A stretch of 53,393 nucleotides of DNA from a virus, in IMG/VR virus record IMGVR_UViG_3300042939_000264, positions 1-53,393 of that record; one strand, 5' to 3'. Positions 45,597 to 53,393 of the stretch are shown here, one piece after another (the stretch's first letter is position 1; each line of letters begins with the position of its first letter). The notes below the pieces were generated by a model. It searched no databases, had not been told where the DNA came from, and saw only the letters and a list, made by a program, of their open reading frames with translations. The translations under genes were made by a program, and so were the position numbers.

Positions 45597-46354
45597 TTCT
45601 TTGGTTTGTAGTTGTTAATGTGTTGCCAGAGAGCGCAGACGTGTTTGAACGCCTCAAACTCTTTGTCTATTGTTGCTTCGTCATACCACGCCTCGCCGAT
45701 TCTGCCCGGTTCAGTAGTGGATATGTAGAGGTTTACACCACGGCGGGCTTCCGCAATCACAGCATAAGCCGCAATCTGCATAGGTTCCTTACCCCATGGC
45801 GTGATCTTGTATTCGGGTTTGGTCTTTCTGCTCTTGTAGTCCAGCACATGGAGAACCCCATCTTTCTCGATGAGAGCGTCTGTTGTGCCAGCGTATCCAA
45901 TGATTGAGTTGACCAGCCTTAACTCATGTTTAATGAACTTAACGTTATTTTCTGCCACCCACTTTTTCACAGGTGATACATACGGCTCCATGTCTGGATC
46001 GTAGACCATACCTTGGAAGTGGTTCTCTAGTGCCTTGTGGATTTGCGTTCCCAGATCGGCGGCTTCCTCCACTTGCTTGAAGGCATCCTCCATTATGCGG
46101 GAGCAATACTGCTCGTCGCTCTCGCCGGGGTTCCGTGGCAAGGTGAGGCTAGCCATGAGAACCTGTTGTTGTTTCCAGCGGTCAAGCTCCGGTGCTGCCA
46201 TCACCTTCATCACCGTGGTCACGCTGGGAAGCCAGTTGAACTTCTTCGCGTCCCGTAGTGTGGTTGGGCGGGGTTCGCCTTTCGCGGAAAGGATCGTGTG
46301 CCGAGCCTCCCCGTCGAAGTCATACCAATGTCCTCCCTCCTTCATGCTAGGCAT
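45593..46354 (-). CDS. PD-(D/E)XK nuclease, RecB/Cas4-like, 253 aa
   Basis: Motifs in order: DLGTQIHKALE (about 99-109), GYAGTTDALIE (about 153-163) and LHVLDYKSRKTKPE (about 168-181; the D...DYK core), followed by PMQIAAYAVI, the helical QxxxY motif. This is the exonuclease layout of RecB-type and Cas4-like proteins that process DNA ends in phage recombination. It partners the SSB-like protein downstream (4-bp overlap). Confidence 0.75.
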   Translation of the reverse strand: MPSMKEGGHWYDFDGEARHTILSAKGEPRPTTLRDAKKFNWLPSVTTVMKVMAAPELDRWKQQQVLMASLTLPRNPGESDEQYCSRIMEDAFKQVEEAADLGTQIHKALENHFQGMVYDPDMEPYVSPVKKWVAENNVKFIKHELRLVNSIIGYAGTTDALIEKDGVLHVLDYKSRKTKPEYKITPWGKEPMQIAAYAVIAEARRGVNLYISTTEPGRIGEAWYDEATIDKEFEAFKHVCALWQHINNYKPKK

Positions 46355-46575
46355 CTCCTTCTAACCCGGCAAGCGGGGATGTCGATGGCATCGCACACCA
46401 CGTCAAACGCCCGTGAGCGCATGAATGCAAGCGCACCGTCTTGGTTTAGCATCCGCGCCTGCTGGTTCTCTTTTGTCTTTGGCTCACGCTCGTTGATCAA
46501 ATCATCGACGGTATACTCTACCATCGCGATGAGAATGCGGCGGAGATATTGCAACTCCAGTTCTTCGGGTGTCAT
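46342..46575 (-). CDS. Small hypothetical protein, 77 aa
   Basis: ATG 46575 gives MTPEELELQYLRRILIAMVE; helical, ending in a basic run CRVRRRC. It overlaps the nuclease start by 13 bp. No family is recognised. Confidence 0.5.
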   Translation of the reverse strand: MTPEELELQYLRRILIAMVEYTVDDLINEREPKTKENQQARMLNQDGALAFMRSRAFDVVCDAIDIPACRVRRRCLA

Positions 46576-46576
46576 G

Positions 46577-46717
46577 TCAGCGCACCCTTTCATCTATCAT
46601 TGCGTCTGCTGCGAGGTATGCCATCTCGGCATATTCAACCCATCCTACCTCAAGGCTAGTCCCGCGACTTGCAAGCCCAGCTAGAGCTTGCCCGGCGAAG
46701 TAGTCTCGGAGCGTCAT
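46577..46717 (-). CDS. Small phage protein (MTLRDYFAGQALA family), 46 aa
   Basis: MTLRDYFAGQALAGLASRGT ...MAYLAADAMIDERVR is a very common small phage sequence of unknown role, usually the C-terminal part of a longer protein with an N-terminal 'GGPAFP' region. Here the N-terminal half seems to be the upstream 91-aa gene (MSITGGHAVSPTE...), so the two could be a split version. Confidence 0.55.
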   Translation of the reverse strand: MTLRDYFAGQALAGLASRGTSLEVGWVEYAEMAYLAADAMIDERVR

Positions 46718-46989
46718 TCCGCTTCCCCCTGATAGGTGGTAGCGATGATCTCCGCGACTCCACGGAGGTGCTTGGCATGGCTCTGGGCTTCCTTGCCACT
46801 CTTGAGTTGGCCGAGATTGAAGACACCTTCGGCTGCTGCTGCGCTGACGAGTCGCAGGAATACCTCATCCTGCATTTTGTTCCTTACCATTTTCTGTGCT
46901 GCGTTCATTTCTTCTTTCCCTTCTGTGTTGTTTCTGTTGTTGGCCGGAGTTTCAGTTGGAGATACTGCATGACCACCGGTGATTGACAT
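46714..46989 (-). CDS. Small hypothetical protein, 91 aa
   Basis: ATG 46989 gives MSITGGHAVSPTETPANNRN, with GGAG 8 nt upstream; ATG 46908 is a later alternative. The C-terminal half is helical (KMVRNKMQDEVFLRLVSAAA). It is the first gene after the early promoter at 47049-47076 and couples (ATGA) to the 46-aa gene. Confidence 0.5.
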   Translation of the reverse strand: MSITGGHAVSPTETPANNRNNTEGKEEMNAAQKMVRNKMQDEVFLRLVSAAAAEGVFNLGQLKSGKEAQSHAKHLRGVAEIIATTYQGEAE

Positions 46990-47048
46990 GGACGATCTCC
47001 ACGATACTCGCGGACCTCGTATTTCTTTGCGTTGTTCATGCGGGACGA

Positions 47049-47076
47049 GAGATAGCATTTTTGTTACCTGCGTCAA
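47049..47076 (-). promoter_or_regulatory. Promoter of the minus-strand early operon
   Basis: Minus strand -35 TTGACG (47076-47071) behind AAAAAAAGTA, 16-bp spacer, extended -10 TGC-TATCTC (47057-47049). A palindrome lies 19 bp upstream (47096-47109). Confidence 0.65.
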
Positions 47077-47095
47077 TACTTTTTTTGTGATTGAC

Positions 47096-47109
47096 TATCG
47101 GTAACGATA
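47096..47109. promoter_or_regulatory. Palindrome site 23 (inner GTAA)
   Basis: Upstream of the early-operon promoter, 19 bp before its -35. Confidence 0.85.
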
Positions 47110-47116
47110 ACGAGTA

Positions 47117-47142
47117 GCCCGCAGAGCTAGGATTCATGCGGG
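47117..47142 (-). terminator. Possible terminator hairpin after the giant gene
   Basis: CCCGCA/TGCGGG pair across about 13 nt just downstream of the stop codon at 47144. There is no T-run, so termination would be weak. Confidence 0.3.
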
Positions 47143-47143
47143 T

Positions 47144-50100
47144 CTAGCGGTTCGGAAGCATCCTCAAAAATTTCTTGTAGTCGCGCTGGTATTGCTTGTC
47201 CATTTCAGCAATTCGCGCATACCGCTCCTCGCTCACCTTGTCTTTAAGCCACCTCAAGAATGCCTTTCTTTCGACCTCATCCATAGGTCCGCTGCCGAGT
47301 CGGAGAGGCTGTCTGTTCCTAGCTCCAGTCGAGATGGATTGGATGGCATTTAAGCGATCAGCTTTCGGCAATCCTTTGAGATATTCCTTGGCGAAGACTG
47401 CCGCCATTTGAGGCTCGCCTCTTTGTAGGTAGGAAGCAATCTTGCGGTTGATTGGGGTTCTCTCGCTTGGCGTAACCTCAGTCGGCCTACGCATACGGAA
47501 CTCGATGCCCGCTTCCTCTGCCCAACGGCGGGAATACTTGTTAATGTTAGCCACCTCCCTGCGGAACATTTCTTCTTTCACTCCGGGGATGTCTTCTCTC
47601 CCAGTCCAGCCAGCAATGGTCTGGCCTAACTTCTGTGTGGTGCGGTATGCAGAAAGAGTGCTTTTGGTGAAGTTGTCGATGTCTCCAGCGGTAATCGTTT
47701 TCTGGTCGTAAAGATTCTGGATGAATGTGGCGGCCTCTTTCAGCACTCCGAGAGCCGGGGGATCGAGAGGATTCTTCACGCGCTCGCGGTCCTGCCAATC
47801 AAAGAAGAACTGTGCATAGTTTCCAATGAGTCCAAGCGCACCGATACCGATTAGGTTATACCACGCCCGCTCTGATGCGAGGTAGAGCGCCGCAGCTTTA
47901 TCGTCATCCTCCAACTCCTTGAGCATGTCTTCGTATTCCGGTCCTTTCATCAGAACCCCGAATAGAATGTCTCTCAAGCGGAGAAGAACTTCGCCTCCAA
48001 CATAGGCCGAGCCGAGCCACATCATTGCAGGAATCAAGGCCAACGCCCTGCCCTGCGCCTTGGTGACTGTGGTTGGAATCTGCGAAATATCTATCCTACG
48101 CTCGTCTCCAAGCTCTCGGCGAAGCGTAAGTGTGGCGCGGTATAGGGCTTGTCTTGTTGCGTCTGGCAACTGCATCGTCTCGCCTTTTCCCGTCATCGCC
48201 TTGAACAATGGCTCAAAGGTATTCTTCCAAGCCATTCGCATGACCTGTGTTGAGAACTTCTGATACTTGAATAAGAACTTGCCAATCGGATTGTCGATGA
48301 AGACTGGCACTTGGTCTACCGTATAGCTGCCTTGGGATATGTTGGCAAAGTAGCGAAGCACACGAGAAGTCTCCGGTCCCGAGCCTTGCTCTACTAACAA
48401 CTTGTCCAAATCAAATTTGTTTCTTGTTAGCCAGAACGAGGATCGGCGAGCGTAAGAACTATTTGGATTCTTTGCGTAGGCATCAATCACGGAGTTGAGG
48501 AAAGCCTTTCCGATAATATAAGACTGCGTTCTTACCATCTGCTCTACGGGAGTGAATCCTGACCACTTGAGCAAGAAGTCTGTGACCTTCTGGCCAGCTT
48601 TGGCAACCTTGCTTTCATCTATGATCACTTGATGGTCACCAACGATGTTCATCAAGTCTCTGCTGGTCACAGCCAAGAGTTGCGCGTCTAACATCTGTCT
48701 CTTCAGATCGGTTGTCATTTCACCAAGGCTCTTGATGAACGAACCAAGCGAGCCGGGTTGGCCGATCATCGCATTAAGTGTGGAGCCACCAATAAAGTTA
48801 AGGATGGCAGATGCTGGGTTACCAAGCTGCAATCCAGTTGCCCAGATATTCATCGCCGCCATTCCTTTGATGTATGGATCATTCGGGAAGTAGTTCACTA
48901 CCCGCTCCCTAACGCTCTCAATGTAGTCGCGTGTTCTTTGGTCTGTAACCTTTTCCATCTCACGATCCCAGAGCGTCTTGGATTCTTGCGTGGTCTTCTG
49001 TCCGAACTGTTCAATTCGGGAGACATGTTGCGACCACCTTGCAACATAGTCGGTCATCACCTGCATGCTGTAATCGTAGAGTTTTTCAGGAAGCGCAGCG
49101 CCACGGCCCTTCTCAATACCAGAGAAGTAGTCATTTTCGTAGGCTTCCGGTCGATATGGACGCAGGTATTTCTCTGCCTCTTCCGGTGTGGCAATCTTCT
49201 TCTCATCGAGCAACGCTTGGACAATCTCATTGTATTCCTTTGCGTATTTCACATTGTCTGTGAGTGCCCGCTGATATTCTGGCTTGAGTTGGCGGGGCCA
49301 GAAATTCGGAACCCGCCCGATCTTCCTCCACGCTTTCTTGCCTTGGTCGTATACCTTAACTCCGATATTCTGGTTCTCTGTGCCTGATACCTCGCCAAAC
49401 TTCTGCCAAGCATCTACAATTTTGATAGCCACAGGATTCATCTTGGCGCGAACTTCTTCTGTGTTGCGGCCATTCTCTTGTGCAGCGAAGAACTCTTGCA
49501 CATCCTTGTCGATCTGTTCTCGATCCTTTTTGCGCTGGGATGAATATTCGCGGAAGGATGGGAGGAGAATCTTGTTTGCGGTTTCAAGTCTGCGCCTAGC
49601 TCCCTCAAAGTAATCAGCGACAGCATTGCCCAGCTTCGTGAATCCATTTCTGCGAAGGCGATCCACGGCAGACTCAAAGAACCCGCGAAGGAAAAGGAAG
49701 TTTTTAAGGTGGCTGTCGATCTTGCGGTTGATCGGCATGTTGTCTTCTGGCCCGATGTCGATGCCATTGGCGATTGCTTGCGGCACACTCTGTCCTTCGG
49801 GTGATTCGGGTGCTGGCCCCGTAGGTTGCTCTTCCGCCGCTGGCTTCCTTGGCTCTGCGGCCATCCTTCTTATGTCCGGCGAGGTGGCGCGGAACCTCTG
49901 CGAGAGAGGGATCAACTTACCTGCATCGTCGTAGGTGAAGGGGTCGGCGGATTTGATTTGCTCTGGTTGAAAAGCAACAATCTCATCCATAGAGTCATCA
50001 ATAACTCCATCATATCCGCGAGAAGTTAACCATTGCCTAGCTTCCTTTCCGCTTAATTTATAACCCATTTCACGCAATGTTTCTGTGGTCGCGGGGTTAT

Positions 50101-53100
50101 TGAATTTCAAGTAAACTCGCATCAAGCGGCTGCTTTTTAACCATCCACTCCAAGTTCCTTTCAGGTTTTTTGTAAAATAACTTCCTTGGACTCTACCGTA
50201 TGGGCTTGTGCTTGTATCGAAAACAGTAAATTCTTTTTCCGAGGAACTACCATGAATCGCTGGTGTATCATACCCCGCCTTCTTCGCCGCCTCATCCACC
50301 ATCCTCTGGGCAGTCTCCATATCCCCGCGCTCTACCGCTGCAAGATACTCGGCATCCATCGCAGTTAGATCGTCGATTATCTTTCTAGCCCCGCCTTCAC
50401 GCGAGATAGCCTCTCCTGCCTTGTATCGGTCAAGTGCTGCGGTAAAGACCGAGATAGCGTCTCTATCGCTGATGTTGAACTTAAATCCTAGCTTGTTCAG
50501 GAATCGCTTAATAGCGTCCAGCATACTGCGCCAAGCGGGAGCCTGCTCTTCGTTAATGAACTGATCCACGAAGGCTCTGACCATCTTCTCCTCCAAGCGG
50601 ATTTCGCCTGTCTCTTTGTTGTATGCCGTCTCGACATACGCATCTAATTCGGCTCTAGCTTCGGGAGATAGCGATGCAATAAACTGATCGAATGCTGCGC
50701 GGAACTCTGGATCGCCGAAGATGTAGTGTCCGAGTTCGTGTGTAATCGTATCGCGGATGTCGTCGTTCTTATTCAGGTAAGCGAGGTTGACGATGATCTC
50801 TCCCGACTCAGGGATATATGCTGCCTTGAACTCAAAGTCTTTATCCGTGCTGTCGTTGACGATTGTAAAGCCCTCTGGGATTTCCCCACCGAACATATCG
50901 TATGCGACATCGAAGACTTCCTCGAAAGTGTATTGCTGGTCTGGAGGCGTGATTAAGATGCCTTCCGGTGTAGTGTCGATTGCTTGGCGGCGAATGTCTG
51001 GAGATGTTGGCTGCGGAATAAATCGTGCGCTATACCAATTTGAAAGATTTGGAGGTATTTCAATTGGGTCAATTGACTGAATATTTGTTAAAGGATACCC
51101 ATATTTTTTCTCGCCAGATTTAATGTCGAATTTAGATCGCTCCTCAACAAGGTGTTTGTCTTGATCTGCTCTAAATTCATTTGCATTATTGTATACAATT
51201 GGCTCTCCAATATCTGCATATCCAACTAAAGTTGCCTTACCCTTACCAGTTCTTACAATGCCAATTCGCTGACCTACATATCGACGAAGACTATCTGTAT
51301 CCCTTGTCTCAATTGTTTTTTCTCCAGAAAGAATTTGGTCAGTAAAATTCTGCGTCTTGTCGTTTATGTTAATCCCAATTGTTGGATATTGATCCGCAGC
51401 AGTCTTCCTAGCTCCCTTGCCCTTTACCTGCTTCAAATCTCTTGCCTCGACAACCTGCGTCTCGCCTGTCCTCTCGTTCTTTACAGAGTAATACTGCTCG
51501 CCTAGCTCACGCTCTGTTGCGGACTGCGGAATCACCTCTTGGATTGTGTAAGTCTGCGGAGAACGCCCTAGCTTTACGCGGCTTCCTACTGCAATCTCCG
51601 CTGGAACCTCTGGAGCAGGCGCGGCTTCTGGAGTGGGTGCGGTTGGTGCGGCGGGTTGGTAGACATACAAGTCGCCTTGCTTGGTGTAGCCTTCGGGGAG
51701 TGGGACATTATTAGATTCTACGACTACGGCAGATACTGGTTGAGGGCTTACATCTTTAATAAATCCTTCAGATTGGAACGCTGGACCTGTTCTAACTCTG
51801 CCATTTTCTACTGTGTAGAATGTTCCTTTCTGTGAAACCTTAATATCATTACCCTCTATATCCTTCCATACAACAGGATCGGCTTCTGGAGTTATTGTTT
51901 CAAAAAGTCGGGAGCGATACTTTGGCAATAACTCATTGTATCGTGCCTCATCTTTTTTAGAGAACTTAACGCCCTTCACTTTACTTTGCGCTTGTCCTCG
52001 CCTTTCCATCAAGTTCTTTAGTTCAGCGAACTCGGATTCCTCTACAGGAGCAGGCGTGATAGCGGGAGCTTCTGCTGGCGCTGGCGTTACGGGTGCGGCC
52101 TCTCCAGCGGGCGTTATCGTTTCCGATACTGGCGCGGTCGTTACTGTGGGAGCTTCTGCTGTGGGTGCAGGCTCAACTGGCGCGGCGATCTCTCTGGCGA
52201 GGCGGGCTTGCTCGGTTTCTACGGTTTCGCCAGATTGCTTCTTGAGCGTGGAAAGTTCTGTCTCTACCTTCTTAATCGCCGTTGATAGCTCTTGTCCCTC
52301 TGGAGTATTGGGATTAATGCTAGATAGCGCAGAGCGGAGGTTATCAATCGCATTCTCCTTCTTGGTAATCTCGTCCACGATAACCTTGCTAGTCGTATCG
52401 GTTGGCGATACAGTTAGCTGCCTTGCCATTTGAGTTGATTGCTTCTCGATCTTGCGCTCGGCTTGCTGCTCTGGCGTCAGCACTTCTACCGCGCCAGCCA
52501 CACCGCCAAGAATAGCGGCAGGCCCGACAGCCATGCCAACTGCTTGCGGGACACCAGCGAATGTATCGACATCTGCCCCGAGATTTTGCAATGCAATATT
52601 GGTTGCGACCTTCTCTTGCCCTTCCTGCAATGTTTCAATAGGAACCTCGCCAGCAATTCCTTTAAGCCCTCCCTTGATCACATCCTTAATTGATCGTTCG
52701 GACACTTCCTTGCCCGTTCTGGTAAGCATACGGGTGATGATTCGTTCGGCACCTGTGCTAGCTGCTGCCGCCCCCAAACCCGCAGACAAGAAGATTTGCG
52801 GCAGGTTCTCCCCAAATGTAGCCTGCGCTTCAGTCGCTTTGCTCCTAGCCTCATCTTCTGGCACACCTTGATTAATCAAGTAATCGTAGGAGCCTTGGTA
52901 GATTTCTCCTTTAGCCGTGCCCATCCCTTGCGCCGCGCCAACGCCAGCCTGCAACGCCATCATCCCCCCACGGGTCAACTGCGCTGCCTTGCCAGCCAAT
53001 CCAGCGGCCAAGTTCGGGATCATGTAGCCTGCGGTCTGCGCCAAGGTTTCAGCGGGAGCCATCTTGAATGCTTCAAGACCAGCGAGAAACTTGTCCGTCA

Positions 53101-53393
53101 ATCCTTTGCTCTCTACTTCTTGGAAGAGTCGAGAGATAGCTTGCGAATCTTGCTTGCTCTCTGCCGACAAACCTTCAGCAATGTAGTCTTCTATCCCAGC
53201 GATTGATTGAGATACTGGGTTGTCTGCGCCAAGTAGGTCTGTGAATGCGCGAATACCACCCGCTCCACCCATCAAGAACTTGCGGCCAATGTCTTCAGCG
53301 CCTTCGGCAAGCGTGGCTTCGGGTGCTGGCTCTGCTGGCTGGGTGGCAAATCCTTCTGGGATTGGCTGGCCGGAGATTGTAGATGTAATCTGC
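47144..53393 (-). CDS. Giant polyvalent virion protein (ART, metallopeptidase, ASCH-like), 2,125 aa with the junction
   Basis: The protein (numbered from ATG 255 across the join) is built from many modules. There is an Ala/Gly-rich membrane-like N-terminal region (about 90-360), a Pro/Ala/Val/Thr linker (about 470-560) and an ASCH-like stretch PTIGININDKTQNFTDQILS near 710. A zinc peptidase HELGHYIFG follows near 930 (HExxH). An ADP-ribosyltransferase-like region near 1090-1195 holds AIHGSSSEKEFTVF and TSRGYDGVIDDSMDEIVAF. Long helical regions with a hydrophobic segment near 1557 complete it. Such 'polyvalent proteins' are injected with phage DNA and act on host proteins. A palindrome lies at 52115. 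Confidence 0.75.
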   Translation of the reverse strand, partial: QITSTISGQPIPEGFATQPAEPAPEATLAEGAEDIGRKFLMGGAGGIRAFTDLLGADNPVSQSIAGIEDYIAEGLSAESKQDSQAISRLFQEVESKGLTDKFLAGLEAFKMAPAETLAQTAGYMIPNLAAGLAGKAAQLTRGGMMALQAGVGAAQGMGTAKGEIYQGSYDYLINQGVPEDEARSKATEAQATFGENLPQIFLSAGLGAAAASTGAERIITRMLTRTGKEVSERSIKDVIKGGLKGIAGEVPIETLQEGQEKVATNIALQNLGADVDTFAGVPQAVGMAVGPAAILGGVAGAVEVLTPEQQAERKIEKQSTQMARQLTVSPTDTTSKVIVDEITKKENAIDNLRSALSSINPNTPEGQELSTAIKKVETELSTLKKQSGETVETEQARLAREIAAPVEPAPTAEAPTVTTAPVSETITPAGEAAPVTPAPAEAPAITPAPVEESEFAELKNLMERRGQAQSKVKGVKFSKKDEARYNELLPKYRSRLFETITPEADPVVWKDIEGNDIKVSQKGTFYTVENGRVRTGPAFQSEGFIKDVSPQPVSAVVVESNNVPLPEGYTKQGDLYVYQPAAPTAPTPEAAPAPEVPAEIAVGSRVKLGRSPQTYTIQEVIPQSATERELGEQYYSVKNERTGETQVVEARDLKQVKGKGARKTAADQYPTIGININDKTQNFTDQILSGEKTIETRDTDSLRRYVGQRIGIVRTGKGKATLVGYADIGEPIVYNNANEFRADQDKHLVEERSKFDIKSGEKKYGYPLTNIQSIDPIEIPPNLSNWYSARFIPQPTSPDIRRQAIDTTPEGILITPPDQQYTFEEVFDVAYDMFGGEIPEGFTIVNDSTDKDFEFKAAYIPESGEIIVNLAYLNKNDDIRDTITHELGHYIFGDPEFRAAFDQFIASLSPEARAELDAYVETAYNKETGEIRLEEKMVRAFVDQFINEEQAPAWRSMLDAIKRFLNKLGFKFNISDRDAISVFTAALDRYKAGEAISREGGARKIIDDLTAMDAEYLAAVERGDMETAQRMVDEAAKKAGYDTPAIHGSSSEKEFTVFDTSTSPYGRVQGSYFTKNLKGTWSGWLKSSRLMRVYLKFNNPATTETLREMGYKLSGKEARQWLTSRGYDGVIDDSMDEIVAFQPEQIKSADPFTYDDAGKLIPLSQRFRATSPDIRRMAAEPRKPAAEEQPTGPAPESPEGQSVPQAIANGIDIGPEDNMPINRKIDSHLKNFLFLRGFFESAVDRLRRNGFTKLGNAVADYFEGARRRLETANKILLPSFREYSSQRKKDREQIDKDVQEFFAAQENGRNTEEVRAKMNPVAIKIVDAWQKFGEVSGTENQNIGVKVYDQGKKAWRKIGRVPNFWPRQLKPEYQRALTDNVKYAKEYNEIVQALLDEKKIATPEEAEKYLRPYRPEAYENDYFSGIEKGRGAALPEKLYDYSMQVMTDYVARWSQHVSRIEQFGQKTTQESKTLWDREMEKVTDQRTRDYIESVRERVVNYFPNDPYIKGMAAMNIWATGLQLGNPASAILNFIGGSTLNAMIGQPGSLGSFIKSLGEMTTDLKRQMLDAQLLAVTSRDLMNIVGDHQVIIDESKVAKAGQKVTDFLLKWSGFTPVEQMVRTQSYIIGKAFLNSVIDAYAKNPNSSYARRSSFWLTRNKFDLDKLLVEQGSGPETSRVLRYFANISQGSYTVDQVPVFIDNPIGKFLFKYQKFSTQVMRMAWKNTFEPLFKAMTGKGETMQLPDATRQALYRATLTLRRELGDERRIDISQIPTTVTKAQGRALALIPAMMWLGSAYVGGEVLLRLRDILFGVLMKGPEYEDMLKELEDDDKAAALYLASERAWYNLIGIGALGLIGNYAQFFFDWQDRERVKNPLDPPALGVLKEAATFIQNLYDQKTITAGDIDNFTKSTLSAYRTTQKLGQTIAGWTGREDIPGVKEEMFRREVANINKYSRRWAEEAGIEFRMRRPTEVTPSERTPINRKIASYLQRGEPQMAAVFAKEYLKGLPKADRLNAIQSISTGARNRQPLRLGSGPMDEVERKAFLRWLKDKVSEERYARIAEMDKQYQRDYKKFLRMLPNR
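52115..52128. promoter_or_regulatory. Palindrome site 24 (inner TTTC)
   Basis: Inside the Pro/Ala/Val/Thr linker of the giant protein gene. Confidence 0.7.
53267..53393. repeat. Terminal direct repeat, right copy
   Basis: This is the second copy of the 127-bp overlap. It lies inside the coding sequence of the giant polyvalent protein, so removing one copy restores an intact gene. Confidence 0.95.

Noticed and set aside
47144-53275. Giant protein starting at TTG 53275 (2,043 aa)
   Set aside because: The frame continues through the contig join to ATG 255, which gives a longer intact protein.
1-53393. Integrase, attachment site or partition genes
   Set aside because: No tyrosine or serine recombinase motif, ParA Walker motif or ParB signature was recognised, despite the repressor-like gene and palindromes.
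1-53393. CRISPR arrays
   Set aside because: The dispersed palindromes and iterons have no regular spacer structure or constant-length repeats of 25-40 bp.

Overview
The window looks like one complete bacteriophage genome, opened at an arbitrary point. Bases 1-127 are repeated exactly at 53267-53393, so the molecule closes into a circle of 53,266 bp, and one very large gene runs across the junction. The virion genes are those of a short-tailed (podovirus) tailed phage: terminase, an 800-residue portal, a coiled-coil scaffold, major capsid protein, tail-tube/nozzle proteins, several fibres and a tailspike, internal (ejection) proteins and a 2,125-residue polyvalent virion protein. Lipobox-bearing small proteins and a holin/amidase lysis cassette point to a Gram-negative host. 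The host genus cannot be read from the sequence. I see no integrase, tRNA, CRISPR array, DNA polymerase, primase or RNA polymerase.

Layout. Minus strand 21.5-0.3 kb is the late block, transcribed from portal through scaffold, capsid, fibres, lysis, nozzle, adaptor, an unusual sulfotransferase-like/citrate-synthase-like pair and internal virion proteins, and across the junction into the giant protein (53.3-47.1 kb). Plus 21.5-23.3 kb is terminase large subunit. Minus 28.5-23.3 kb holds a pectate-lyase-like tailspike, lectin-like and other accessory virion proteins, an HNH protein and an XRE repressor-like gene. Plus 28.5-35.8 kb is a lambda-style replication module (winged-helix initiator, DnaB-like helicase, resolvase-like nuclease) followed by about 20 tiny, mostly overlapping genes rich in zinc ribbons and single membrane helices. 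A 1.2 kb non-coding, repeat-rich stretch follows. Plus 37.0-39.3 kb is a looser accessory module with a dispersed 11-bp repeat. 39.3-42.1 kb has a minus-strand terminase-small-like gene and a plus-strand SNF2-like helicase. 42.1-42.9 kb is non-coding and rich in hairpins. Minus 47.1-42.9 kb is an early operon with an SSB-like OB-fold protein, a RecB/Cas4-type nuclease and small regulators.

The most striking signal is a 14-bp palindrome, TATCGKNNMCGATA, found 24 times and spread over the whole circle in genes and between them. Chance predicts well under one copy. Six copies sit 0-3 nt upstream of start codons, and one lies between the divergent promoters of the XRE gene and its neighbour. It behaves like the operator of a genome-wide regulator (stoperator-like) or a centromere/packaging site. 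Other unusual signals are three strong candidate structured RNAs (34.2 kb, the major-capsid leader, and a two-state leader of the replication operon), three iterons inside the initiator gene conserved in DNA across two reading frames, and a truncated citrate-synthase-fold protein among the virion genes.
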